Part shown: positions 35,119 to 43,747 of the stretch, piece by piece
Layout of the letters: each line of letters opens with the position of its first letter
Numbering within the stretch: the first letter of the stretch is position 1
Source: Phaeobacter cretensis
Lineage (GTDB): Bacteria > Pseudomonadota > Alphaproteobacteria > Rhodobacterales > Rhodobacteraceae
Direction of reading: 5' to 3'
Assembly: GCF_047372505.1 (NCBI RefSeq)
Contig: NZ_JBKBEU010000001.1
Coordinates: forward strand, 1,302,001 to 1,366,000
Length of the DNA: 64,000 bases
Program-made: the position numbers and the translations under genes
The notes under the pieces: model-generated
Seen by the model: only the letters and a program-made list of their open reading frames with translations
Database searches by the model: none
What the model was told of the DNA's origin: nothing

Positions 35119-35573
35119 GCGATCTGGAACACGCCATCGATTTCAACCGCCACGCCCAATGGCAGCGAGGGCGAGCTGACGGCGGCACGGGCGTGACGAC
35201 CTGCGTCGCCCAACACCTCGACCATCAGGTCAGAAGCCCCGTTCACCACCTGCGGCTGGTCGGTAAAGCTGTCAGTGGAATTCACAAAAGCCCCCAGCTT
35301 CACGACGCGCTTCAAACGATTGAGATCACCGCCGCAGGCAGCTTTGAGCTGTGCCAAAAGAGCGATCGCGCATTGGCGGGCCGCTTTTTGACCAGCCGCC
35401 ACATCCATGTCCGCGCCCAGCTTGCCAGTGATCAAACCTTCGGGTCCGGCAGAGATCTGGCCAGAAATATAGACCATATTGTCCACCACCACATAGGGCA
35501 CGTAGTTGGCCGCCGGGGCCGGAGCGCTCGGCAGTTGGATGCCCAGTTCTTTGAGTTTGGCTTCGATATCCAT
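35115..35573 (-). CDS. RidA-family (YjgF/YER057c) protein
   Basis: 152 residues of the longer RidA-like class: NYVPYVVVDNMVYISGQIS and VVKLGAFVNSTDSF are conserved. True RidA hydrolyses reactive enamines to keto acids; this class often lacks part of the site. The catalytic Arg position is not clear to me here, so activity is uncertain. It is followed by the diesterase gene. Confidence 0.85.
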   Translation of the reverse strand: MDIEAKLKELGIQLPSAPAPAANYVPYVVVDNMVYISGQISAGPEGLITGKLGADMDVAAGQKAARQCAIALLAQLKAACGGDLNRLKRVVKLGAFVNSTDSFTDQPQVVNGASDLMVEVLGDAGRHARAAVSSPSLPLGVAVEIDGVFQIA

Positions 35574-35633
35574 CGGTGTGATCCTTTACGTCTGATTTGG
35601 CGGAACGCTAACCGGGAAGTGCTAAGGCGGAAA

Positions 35634-35660
35634 GCAAAAAACCACCCCTGAAGGGGTGGT
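35634..35660 (-). terminator. Terminator of the type I secretion genes
   Basis: ACCACCCC/GGGGTGGT stem with a 4-base loop (35641-35660), followed on the minus strand by six Ts. It lies about 35 bp after the HlyD-family gene stop. Confidence 0.88.
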
Positions 35661-35695
35661 TTGGCGACGCAGGGACCGATGGCCTGGAAAACCCG

Positions 35696-37012
35696 TCAAC
35701 TCTCGCGGAACGCGCGGACAAAATAGTCGGACAGAGGTTTGACAAGATAGGCAAGCGGGGTCCGGTCTGCGGTTCGAATATATCCTTCGACGGGCATGCC
35801 AGGAATCAAAACCGTATCTTCTGGCAGTGTATCAAGCTGACCGGGATCAAGCTCGATCTCAGTGCGGTAATAGGAGAGTTTGCTGGCCTCATCCTCAAAC
35901 GCATCCGCCGAGACCTGTTTCACGGTGCCGAACAATTCAGGAGTGGCGCGCTGATCCAATGCCGGGAAACGCAGTGTCACCGGTTGGCCAACAAAGATCT
36001 GATCAACATCCGTTGGCGCAACCTGAGCTGCAATGATCAACGGACGATCCTGTGGCACCAGATAGAGCACCGGTTCCGCAGCGCGGACCACAGAACGCGG
36101 CGTGTGCACCTGTAGGCCATAGACGACACCGGACACCGGCGCAGTAATATCAAGGCGTGCCAACCGGTCTAACAGCGCCCGGCGGGTTTCTGCCAGTTCC
36201 AGCTCTTGATAGCGCAGGTCGCGTAGGCGCGTGATTGCCTCTTCCCGCTGCTGTGTACCGAGTTTCAGAATCTCGATATCGATCTCGGTGATGCGCCCGT
36301 CAGCCTGGGCCTCTGTGGCGACAAGCTCACCCAGCGACCCCTGCAAATCGGCCTCGGTGCGACGCAGATTCAGGACCGTACCCGCCTGCGCCAGTCCACG
36401 ATCCAGCAGAGACTGCTGGTTCTCAAGTTCTTCACTGATCAACTCAAGCTGAGTGCGGCGCGATGCTTGCTGAGCCTGCACACCACTGATCTGATCCTTG
36501 ATCTGGGAACGACGTTTTTCCAGCTGATCGATTTCACGCGCCACCGAATCCTTTCGGGCCTGAAACAGCCGAACCTGCCCCTGCATCAAATCGGCGACCT
36601 CGACCTGTGTCTCTGCCAGCTGGTGCAGCTCGGGATCGAATTCAACGGTATCCGCGCTGTCGCGTTGTGCATCCAGCCGGCCGCGGCGCGCCATCAGTTC
36701 AAATAGCTGTCCTTCGGTGATGACCAACTGCGAGCGCAACTCTCTGGCATCCAGACGCAGGAGCACAGCGCCTTCAACCACGGTGTCGCCTTCGTCGACC
36801 AGAATCTCCTCCACAATGCCGCCATCAAGGTGCTGTACCACCTGCCGATTGCGATCAACCTCAATCCGTCCTGAGGCCACGATAGCGCCCGCGATTGAAG
36901 TGGCGACGGACCAGGTGCCGAAGCCACCAAGCAGGATCAAAACGCCGATTAAGCCGATAATCAGCGGGCGCTTTGCAGACCACGCATGGTTTCCGGTGTT
37001 GCTCTGGTTCAT
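35696..37012 (-). CDS. Type I secretion periplasmic adaptor (HlyD/PrtE family)
   Basis: 438 residues. One N-terminal membrane helix (PLIIGLIGVLILLGGFGTW), a biotinyl-lipoyl-like domain (VVQHLDGGIVEEILVDEGDTV), a long coiled coil at about 120-260 and a C-terminal beta-barrel domain. It links the inner-membrane ABC exporter to a TolC-type outer-membrane channel. It starts inside the stop of the ABC gene (ATGA). No TolC homologue is in the window. Confidence 0.92.
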   Translation of the reverse strand: MNQSNTGNHAWSAKRPLIIGLIGVLILLGGFGTWSVATSIAGAIVASGRIEVDRNRQVVQHLDGGIVEEILVDEGDTVVEGAVLLRLDARELRSQLVITEGQLFELMARRGRLDAQRDSADTVEFDPELHQLAETQVEVADLMQGQVRLFQARKDSVAREIDQLEKRRSQIKDQISGVQAQQASRRTQLELISEELENQQSLLDRGLAQAGTVLNLRRTEADLQGSLGELVATEAQADGRITEIDIEILKLGTQQREEAITRLRDLRYQELELAETRRALLDRLARLDITAPVSGVVYGLQVHTPRSVVRAAEPVLYLVPQDRPLIIAAQVAPTDVDQIFVGQPVTLRFPALDQRATPELFGTVKQVSADAFEDEASKLSYYRTEIELDPGQLDTLPEDTVLIPGMPVEGYIRTADRTPLAYLVKPLSDYFVRAFRES

Positions 37013-38739
37013 CGTACACCCCCTGGCGCAGCCTGTTGAATACTTTGATGGTTCGATACCATCTCGCGCAGCACCTTATCCTTAGGGCCAAAGGCCGTCT
37101 GAACACCCTGATCAATCACTAGCAGCAGTTCGCATTCCTGAATGGCCGCCGGACGGTGAGCCATGATCATTACAGATCGACCATCCGCCTTGAGCTGTTT
37201 AATCGCCCGGTTCAGCGCTACCGAGCCATCGTTGTCGAGATTTGAATTCGGCTCATCCAGGATAACAATAACCGGATCATCATAGAGCGCGCGCGCCAGT
37301 GCGACACGTTGCATCTGGCCGCCTGAAAGCCGCCCACCGCCTGCGGTGATACGGGTGTCATAGCCGTCTGGCAAATGCACGATCATGTCATGAGCAGCTG
37401 CCTTTTTCGCAGCGTCGACCACTTTGGCGGAATCGGGTTCCGGCAGCAGTCGAGCAATATTCTGTGCGATGGTCCCTTCGAACAACTGCACCCGTTGAGG
37501 CAGATAGCCAATGTTTTGACCCAGCACTTCGGGGGCGTATTGATCCAACGAGGCGCCATCAAGCCGCACGGTGCCCGCAGCCGGACGCCAAGCCCCGGTC
37601 AATGCCTTTGCGAGCGTGGATTTGCCGGAACCAGATGGGCCGATAATGCCAATGGCCTGACCTGGCTGCACCCGGAATGTGACATTGCGCAGCTGAGGCC
37701 GGCTGTCTCCGGGTGGCACGACGGCCAATGCCTGAACATCCAGATTGGCTGCAGGCTTCGGCAATTCGGTACGCGGTGCCTCTTCAGGGACCTTTTCCAA
37801 AAGCTCCGCGAGGTTGCGCCAACCTTTAAGCGCGCGCTGCACCATAGCCCATTGACCAAGCGCCAGTTCGATCGGCGCCAGTGCGCGCCCCATCAGGATG
37901 GATCCTGCGATCATCGCCCCAGCTGTGACCTCATTCTGCAACACCAGATAGGCACCAAGACCCAGCATGGCCGATTGCAGGAACAAGCGCAGTGTCTTTG
38001 TTAGTGTGGTGAAACCGCCACCAACATCGCTGGCCGAAACGCTATCAACAAGTGCCGCATCGCGACCTGTTTTCCAACGCTCAAAAGCGGCGCGGCGCAT
38101 CCCCATCGACTGGATCATCTCGGCTTCGCTGCGAATTTCCTCAGACATGAGATTGGCGCGATGGCCAGAGATACCGGCCTGCATCTGTGGTTTCCGTGAC
38201 ATCAGCTGGTTCAGAATGGCAATGGCAATTAGCACCGCCCCACCACCAAGCGCCAACATCCCCAACCAAGGGTGGAACAACGCAATCCCGAACAGGAAGA
38301 TCGGCGTCCATGGCAAATCAAATGCCGCACCCAGCACCGGCGAGGCAATCAACCGCTGTACCGATTCCAGATCGCTGAGACCCGTTTGGGCCACAGGATC
38401 CGGGGCCACTGCCGAGCGGCGGATCATCGCATCAAACACACGTTGATCCAGTCCTGACTGAAACCGCGCGCCGGCACGCGCCAGAATACGCCCCCGCGCA
38501 TAGTCCAAAACCCCCATTGTCCCATAGAGGAACAGAACCAATAGCGACAACGCGATCAATGTTGCCACTGACCGGCTGCCTAGCACCCTATCATAGACCT
38601 GCATCATATAGAGCGGCCCGGTCAGCATCAGCATGTTCACAAAAAAACTGAAAATACCGACAGACCAATAGAGGCCACGACTGCGGCGGCGATGCGAAAG
38701 AAGTTCTTCCACGCCGGATTTAAAGGAAGTTTTCGTCAT
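37009..38739 (-). CDS. Type I secretion permease/ATPase (PrtD family)
   Basis: 576 residues. Six membrane helices in the N-terminal half, then the ATPase domain with Walker A GPSGSGKST, signature LSGGQMQR and Walker B VIVILDEP. There is no N-terminal peptidase domain, as expected for the PrtD/AprD type that exports RTX proteins by a C-terminal signal. The substrate gene is not adjacent, so it must be elsewhere or the pair serves several substrates. Confidence 0.92.
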   Translation of the reverse strand: MTKTSFKSGVEELLSHRRRSRGLYWSVGIFSFFVNMLMLTGPLYMMQVYDRVLGSRSVATLIALSLLVLFLYGTMGVLDYARGRILARAGARFQSGLDQRVFDAMIRRSAVAPDPVAQTGLSDLESVQRLIASPVLGAAFDLPWTPIFLFGIALFHPWLGMLALGGGAVLIAIAILNQLMSRKPQMQAGISGHRANLMSEEIRSEAEMIQSMGMRRAAFERWKTGRDAALVDSVSASDVGGGFTTLTKTLRLFLQSAMLGLGAYLVLQNEVTAGAMIAGSILMGRALAPIELALGQWAMVQRALKGWRNLAELLEKVPEEAPRTELPKPAANLDVQALAVVPPGDSRPQLRNVTFRVQPGQAIGIIGPSGSGKSTLAKALTGAWRPAAGTVRLDGASLDQYAPEVLGQNIGYLPQRVQLFEGTIAQNIARLLPEPDSAKVVDAAKKAAAHDMIVHLPDGYDTRITAGGGRLSGGQMQRVALARALYDDPVIVILDEPNSNLDNDGSVALNRAIKQLKADGRSVMIMAHRPAAIQECELLLVIDQGVQTAFGPKDKVLREMVSNHQSIQQAAPGGVR

Positions 38740-38923
38740 GAGAGGCCTGCAATTCCTTATCGATATGCCCTATGTATCAGCCAAGCGCGCAGAAAAGCAG
38801 TCCATACCTGTTCCAAATCTGCCACAACAGTGTAAACAATCCCGGTCTCTGACTAGGCAGACCTTAGAAACTTTATAAGTGGGTTCAAATACGCCCACGA
38901 AGACAGATCGGATACCCAAGCGA

Positions 38924-39703
38924 ATGACTTTCCCGCTGCGACCTTTTTTACTATTGGCCCTGGTAACTGTTACGTCGGCACTGGCGGGTTGCGCAACCCA
39001 AGATAGTGTGTCTCGCGCTTCAGGAGAGGTGTTTGATCCCTACGAGAACACCAACCGTTCGATCCACAACTTCAACCGTGGTGTAGACCGTTTCGCGTTT
39101 CGCCCGGCTGCCAAAGGCTACGTCGCGATTGTTCCCCCGGATATGGTGACTAGTTTCAATAACTTTGCCGAAAACCTGTCGATGCCGGGCCAAGCCGTGA
39201 ATGCACTACTGCAAGGCAATCTTAAGGAATCCGGCATCGCGATGTCGCGCTTTGTGGTCAACACGATCTTTGGTATTGGCGGCCTGGGTGATCCCGCGTC
39301 TGATTTCAACATGCCGCGTGTGGACACCAATTTTGGTGAAACACTGCATGTCTGGGGCGTCGGCGAAGGTGCCTATGTCGAGTTGCCATTCTTTGGTCCG
39401 TCCACTGCCCGCGACGGCACCGGAATTCTGGTTGATTTCTTCACCAATCCAATCGGCTACGCTCGGCATAATCCAGCCGACAACATCAGCATCTACGCCG
39501 AGGTGGTGCGCCGTCTTGGCAATCGTGGCACATATTCCGATACGGTCGACTCGATTTTGTATGAAAGCGCAGACAGCTATGCTCAAGCACGGCTGATCTA
39601 CCTACAGAATCGCCGTTTTGAGTTGGGCGGCGATCAAAGTGAATATGAAGGGGTCTATGGCGATCCCTATTCAGATCCGTATGAGGACATCTATGCCGAG
39701 TGA
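38924..39703 (+). CDS. mlaA: MlaA (VacJ) family outer-membrane lipoprotein
   Basis: 259 residues. The signal ends in a lipobox LAGC; the mature part begins with the DPYENTNRSIHNFNRGVDRF block and holds FGIGGLGDPA and GEGAYVELPFFGPSTARDG, the MlaA signatures. It takes misplaced phospholipids out of the outer membrane outer leaflet. The ATG at 38924 gives the lipoprotein signal; the frame is open to a GTG at 38879. It overlaps mlaC by 11 bp. The acidic tyrosine-rich tail (SDPYEDIYAE) is not part of the core fold. Confidence 0.93.
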   Translation: MTFPLRPFLLLALVTVTSALAGCATQDSVSRASGEVFDPYENTNRSIHNFNRGVDRFAFRPAAKGYVAIVPPDMVTSFNNFAENLSMPGQAVNALLQGNLKESGIAMSRFVVNTIFGIGGLGDPASDFNMPRVDTNFGETLHVWGVGEGAYVELPFFGPSTARDGTGILVDFFTNPIGYARHNPADNISIYAEVVRRLGNRGTYSDTVDSILYESADSYAQARLIYLQNRRFELGGDQSEYEGVYGDPYSDPYEDIYAE

Positions 39704-40301
39704 TTTTCTGACCCGCCGCAATTTTCTGGCCACTGGCTTGGCCTTTGCAGGTCTTGCCGCTGTGCCGGGCAAACTGCTTGCACTGACTGAATCCGGCGCC
39801 CGCAACCTTGTTGGCAGTGTTGTCAACGATATCAACAAGGTGATCGGATCGGGCAAGTCCGAAAGCGCGATGATACGCGACTTCGAGAATATCTTTGTGC
39901 GCTATGCGGATGTGAACATCATGGCTCGCTATGCGCTAGGTGTTGATGCCCGCCGCGCCTCCAAGGCACAGCTGAAGGCGTTTTCTGGTGCGTTCCAAGG
40001 GTATATCGCCCGTAAATACGGCAAGCGGTTCCGCGAATTCATTGGCGGTTCGGTCGAGGTTAAGTCCGCCCGCAAGATCAAGGCCGGATATGAGATCAAA
40101 TCACTGGCCAAATTGAAAGGTAAGGCACCATTTGAGGTTACCTTCCTAGTGTCGGATAAATCCGGTCGTGACAAGTTCTACAATATGTTCATCGAAGGCG
40201 TGAATCTGCTGTTGACCGAGCGCACCGAGATCGGCGCAATCCTTGACCGCAACAAGGGTGATATCAACAAGCTAACCGCCGAGTTGAAGCGATTGAGCTG
40301 A
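39693..40301 (+). CDS. mlaC: MlaC-family phospholipid shuttle, with Tat-type signal
   Basis: 202 residues of the MlaC/Ttg2D family (FVRYADVNIMARYALG, FSGAFQGYIARKYGKRF, YEIKSLAKLKG). The N-terminus TRRNFLATGLAFAGLAAV is a twin-arginine signal, so the protein would be exported folded to the periplasm. It should carry phospholipid between MlaA and an inner-membrane MlaFEDB complex, whose genes are not in the window. The ATG at 39693 lies within the last codons of mlaA, with a shift of frame. A terminator follows. Confidence 0.9.
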   Translation: MPSDFLTRRNFLATGLAFAGLAAVPGKLLALTESGARNLVGSVVNDINKVIGSGKSESAMIRDFENIFVRYADVNIMARYALGVDARRASKAQLKAFSGAFQGYIARKYGKRFREFIGGSVEVKSARKIKAGYEIKSLAKLKGKAPFEVTFLVSDKSGRDKFYNMFIEGVNLLLTERTEIGAILDRNKGDINKLTAELKRLS

Positions 40302-40337
40302 TCCCGCTCGATCTGAGCAAATCTGAGAATACGAACA

Positions 40338-40363
40338 GAAGGGGGCCGCTGGCCCCCTTTTCT
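40338..40363. terminator. Terminator between mlaC and the convergent GNAT gene
   Basis: AGGGGGCC (40341-40348), loop GCT, GGCCCCCT (40352-40359), then TTTC. It touches the GNAT stop. Confidence 0.85.
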
Positions 40364-40851
40364 CATGTTGGTGGTGATACCCGGCAGCGCTTACGCACCG
40401 CTTCGGTATCAGTCTTGTAGATCTGAAACCCCATCGCGCCGTAGTATTTTTGGGCAGAGGGATTGCTTAGGGCGATTGTTGCTTCGATCCAAGTCAAACC
40501 AGCATCCTGCGCCGCCCGGAGCGAATGTTGAAACAACGCTGCACCAATGCCCAGCCGCCCCATACCCAAGCTTACATAGGTTCCTATGATGCCCCAACCT
40601 GGCTCCACGTTATACTGATTACCCGGCGTAGCCAGCCTGAGCGACTGGAACCCAAGGATCCCTACGCCCGGTTTTTCGCAAACCGCACAGTCGATCCGGT
40701 CAGGGTGGCTGATATAATAGTCCAGCACATGTGATGGATCGCCTGGTCGTGTACTTTGCCAGCTGTTCAGCACTTCCACCAGAATGGCGCTCATCTCATG
40801 CTCATCGCCCGGCTGGGATGATCTTGTCACTAGTTTTGCAGCAGTGGCCAT
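40363..40851 (-). CDS. GNAT-family N-acetyltransferase
   Basis: 162 residues. The acetyl-CoA region is around LGMGRLGIGAALFQHSLRAAQDAG, and SNPSAQKYYGAMGFQIYKTD is motif B. The substrate is unknown. The start is 6 bp downstream of the penicillin-binding protein stop, so it may be read through from that gene. Confidence 0.85.
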   Translation of the reverse strand: MATAAKLVTRSSQPGDEHEMSAILVEVLNSWQSTRPGDPSHVLDYYISHPDRIDCAVCEKPGVGILGFQSLRLATPGNQYNVEPGWGIIGTYVSLGMGRLGIGAALFQHSLRAAQDAGLTWIEATIALSNPSAQKYYGAMGFQIYKTDTEAVRKRCRVSPPT

Positions 40852-40857
40852 ACGTCG

Positions 40858-43110
40858 TCAGTTCCCAAAGATGTCACGCAACAGCCCGTCAACCGCACGG
40901 CCCAGCTCCTGGCCCACGTTTGGTTGTTGACGGCGCTGAGGTTGTGGTTGCGGCGGTGGAGCGATGGGTTTCGGGGCGATCATCGGCAACGGTTTCGGCG
41001 GTAGCCCGTCATGCACCCGGACCATGACCTCGCGCCAGATATCAGCGGGCAAGCCCCCTCCGGTCACACCCGACAGGGGCGTATTGTCGTCATAACCCAT
41101 CCACACGCCAGCCACGTAATCGGCGGTGAAGCCAACGAACCAGGCATCGCGGGCAGCTTGTGTGGTGCCAGTTTTACCGGCCGCCTGCCAACCGGGAATT
41201 TGTGCGCGGCGGCCGCTGCCCTGTGATACCACCTGTTCCATCATCCAGATCAATTCGCGTGCCGCTTTGGTCTGGATCACCCGTTCACCAAGACCACCGC
41301 TCGCGCCCATCAACGGATTATTATCGCCAATCAAGGTCAGCTCGGTAACGCCATAAGGGGTCACCGATGAGCCGCCGTTCAAGATACCCGCATATGCACC
41401 TGTCATATCAATGAGCGTACTTTCAGAGGCGCCCAGAGCCAATGCAGGGCCTGCGGCCAACTCACTGTCGAGCCCAAAGTCGCCGGCCACGCGGCGGACC
41501 AGATCGCGGCCTACGGCTTCGGAAATTTTGACAGCCGGAATATTCAGCGAGTCGCGCAGTGCCCGCGCCATGGTTACTTCGCCATAGAATTTCCGGGTGT
41601 AGTTCTTGGGGCACCACTGACCGGAGCCCGGGACATCAAGGCAGTATTGCGCGTCTAACACTCTATCCAGTGGCGAATACCCCAGCTCAAGTGCTGTTGC
41701 ATAGACGAAAGGCTTGAATGCCGATCCGGTCTGGCGCTTGGCCTGTGTAGCGCGGTTGAACACGCCAGAAACACGCGACTTACGTCCCCCCACCATAGCT
41801 CGCACCGCGCCGTCGGCACTCATCACCACAATCGCGGCCTGCGCCTTGGACCCTTTGCGCACCTTGGTGTCAAAAACATGATTTAACGCCTCTTCTGCGG
41901 CCCGCTGCAAACGCTGATCAATGGTTGTACGGATCACCACATCTTCTGTTGTCTCGCTGCCAAAGAAATCCGGTATCGTATCCATCACCCAATCGGCAAA
42001 GTACCCACCTGCGCGGGCAGCTGCCGCCTGGCTCAATACCGCAGGAGAATTCTGCGCTGATTGCGTCTCGCCTGCAGTCAGATAGCCCTGTTCCTGCATC
42101 AAACGCAGCACCGTGGCGGCGCGATCCTGCGAGCGTTGTAGATTATTTGTAGGGGACAGCGTCGAGGGAGCAGTCAAAAGCCCCGCCAACATTGCGGCTT
42201 CAGCCGCGTCAACTTGGTTGGCGGATTTGCCAAAATAGCGCTGCGCCGCGGCCTCTGCACCATATGCGCCACCACCAAGATAGGCACGGTTCATATAGAT
42301 CGAGAGGATTTCGCCCTTGGTGTATTTTGTCTCCATCGCCATCGCAAAGATGGCTTCCTTGGCTTTCCGCCAGAGAGACCCCTGACGGCAGTCACGTTCA
42401 TAGGCGCGCTCGCTCTCCCATTCGGTTGGATCATAAACCACGCCAAGGCAAAGCAGCTTTGCGGTCTGCTGGGTGATTGTCGACCCCCCATGGCCAGAGA
42501 GCGGCCCCCGCCCCTCGCGCAGATTGATACGCACCGCACTGGCGACACCACGTGGCGACACGCCAAAGTGGCGGTAGAAGCGCTTATCCTCGGTCGCGAC
42601 GATCGCGTTCTTGAGGTAAGGCGACACCGTTTCGCTAGTGACCACTCCGCCAAATTGATCCCCGCGCCAGGCAAACACCTCGCCATTGCGATCCGTCAGG
42701 GTAACAGACCCTCGTGCACGCCCATCCAGCAGCTCGGCAACTTCGGGAAGCTTTGTATAGTGATACCCCACCGCCAACGCCACCAAGGCGGTTGAGATAA
42801 GACCGATGCGCCAGGTAAATCCCCAAGCCAGCCGGAACGCCCAGCGGAATGGTGCCAGTATCAGCGCCAAGATTTTGCCAAAGAGGGTCTTGGGCTTTTG
42901 CGGTTTGCGCGGGCCGCTCCCGCCAGCGCCTTTTCGGCTGGTCTTGCGGTTACGTTTGAACAGGCTAAGGAAGCCCGGTCTGCGCGTTTTGGTTCCTGCT
43001 TTTGGTCGTGGCTTCGCCTTGCGCGCCGCAGGTTTACCCTGCGCCCCACGCCCTGCTGCCGCATAGCGCTTGTCTGCGACCAGAGGTCGGCGCCGCGTTC
43101 CTTGTGCCAT
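40858..43110 (-). CDS. Class A penicillin-binding protein (PBP1A/PbpC type)
   Basis: 750 residues. A very basic cytoplasmic N-terminus of about 100 residues (KPAARKAKPRPKAG) precedes one membrane helix (RIGLISTALVALAVGY). The glycosyltransferase domain has EDKRFYRHFG with the catalytic Glu and GGSTITQQTAKLL; the transpeptidase domain has TGSAFKPF (SxxK), SLN and KTGTT. It polymerises and cross-links peptidoglycan. The ATG at 43110 is the likely start; the frame is open to 43191. Confidence 0.92.
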   Translation of the reverse strand: MAQGTRRRPLVADKRYAAAGRGAQGKPAARKAKPRPKAGTKTRRPGFLSLFKRNRKTSRKGAGGSGPRKPQKPKTLFGKILALILAPFRWAFRLAWGFTWRIGLISTALVALAVGYHYTKLPEVAELLDGRARGSVTLTDRNGEVFAWRGDQFGGVVTSETVSPYLKNAIVATEDKRFYRHFGVSPRGVASAVRINLREGRGPLSGHGGSTITQQTAKLLCLGVVYDPTEWESERAYERDCRQGSLWRKAKEAIFAMAMETKYTKGEILSIYMNRAYLGGGAYGAEAAAQRYFGKSANQVDAAEAAMLAGLLTAPSTLSPTNNLQRSQDRAATVLRLMQEQGYLTAGETQSAQNSPAVLSQAAAARAGGYFADWVMDTIPDFFGSETTEDVVIRTTIDQRLQRAAEEALNHVFDTKVRKGSKAQAAIVVMSADGAVRAMVGGRKSRVSGVFNRATQAKRQTGSAFKPFVYATALELGYSPLDRVLDAQYCLDVPGSGQWCPKNYTRKFYGEVTMARALRDSLNIPAVKISEAVGRDLVRRVAGDFGLDSELAAGPALALGASESTLIDMTGAYAGILNGGSSVTPYGVTELTLIGDNNPLMGASGGLGERVIQTKAARELIWMMEQVVSQGSGRRAQIPGWQAAGKTGTTQAARDAWFVGFTADYVAGVWMGYDDNTPLSGVTGGGLPADIWREVMVRVHDGLPPKPLPMIAPKPIAPPPQPQPQRRQQPNVGQELGRAVDGLLRDIFGN

Positions 43111-43381
43111 ATTCCAAATCCTGCCCGGTTTGCCCGTTTTGTACACACTACCGTGTCTGCTTCGGTTTGTTGAGGGGCAGTTTGTCAGCAATTCCCCTCT
43201 GCAGGCTGGCTGTTTTTTAGGCGCATCGGCAAAAGACTGCCTCTTTTTTCACCTTAGCGCTATGCCACCCCCCCGAAAATGCCGCGTTAACGTTCCACCG
43301 ACTCGGTTCAACGGATTTTCTGCAGCTGCAAACAGTTCAAGCGCAGCCATCACGCGCAGTCACCATGGCAGGGGTTCAGGG

Positions 43382-43720
43382 ATGAAGATGATCATAGCAA
43401 CCATCAAACCGTTCAAACTGGAGGAGGTCCGCGAGGCGCTGACCTCCATCGGTGTGTCCGGTTTGATGGTCACAGAAATCAAGGGGTTTGGCGCTCAATC
43501 CGGCCATACCGAGATCTATCGCGGTGCGGAATACGAAGTGAACTTCGTACCCAAAGTACGCCTGGATCTAGTGGTGCCTTCGGAGCTGGCCGACCAGGCC
43601 GTCGACACCATTACCCAGACTGCACGGACCGGCAAAATCGGTGACGGAAAGATCTTTGTTCTCGACGTGTCGCAAGCAGTTCGCGTGCGTACCGGCGAAA
43701 CCAATCACGACGCGCTGTGA
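43382..43720 (+). CDS. glnK: Nitrogen regulatory PII protein GlnK
   Basis: 112 residues. MKMIIATIKPFKLEEV and the T-loop with Y51 in YRGAEYEV (uridylylation site) are conserved, as is TGKIGDGKIFV. It signals nitrogen status and blocks the ammonium channel when nitrogen is ample. It lies 27 bp before amtB, the usual glnK-amtB pair, which is why I name it GlnK and not GlnB. I found no clear sigma-54 or NtrC site in the 270 bases upstream. Confidence 0.95.
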   Translation: MKMIIATIKPFKLEEVREALTSIGVSGLMVTEIKGFGAQSGHTEIYRGAEYEVNFVPKVRLDLVVPSELADQAVDTITQTARTGKIGDGKIFVLDVSQAVRVRTGETNHDAL

Positions 43721-43747
43721 AAACGCGCCAAGGAAGGAAATTAAGTT

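Noticed and set aside
43111..43381. Sigma-54 promoter before glnK
   Set aside because: TGGC occurs near 43210 and 43370, but the required downstream GC element is not at the right spacing.
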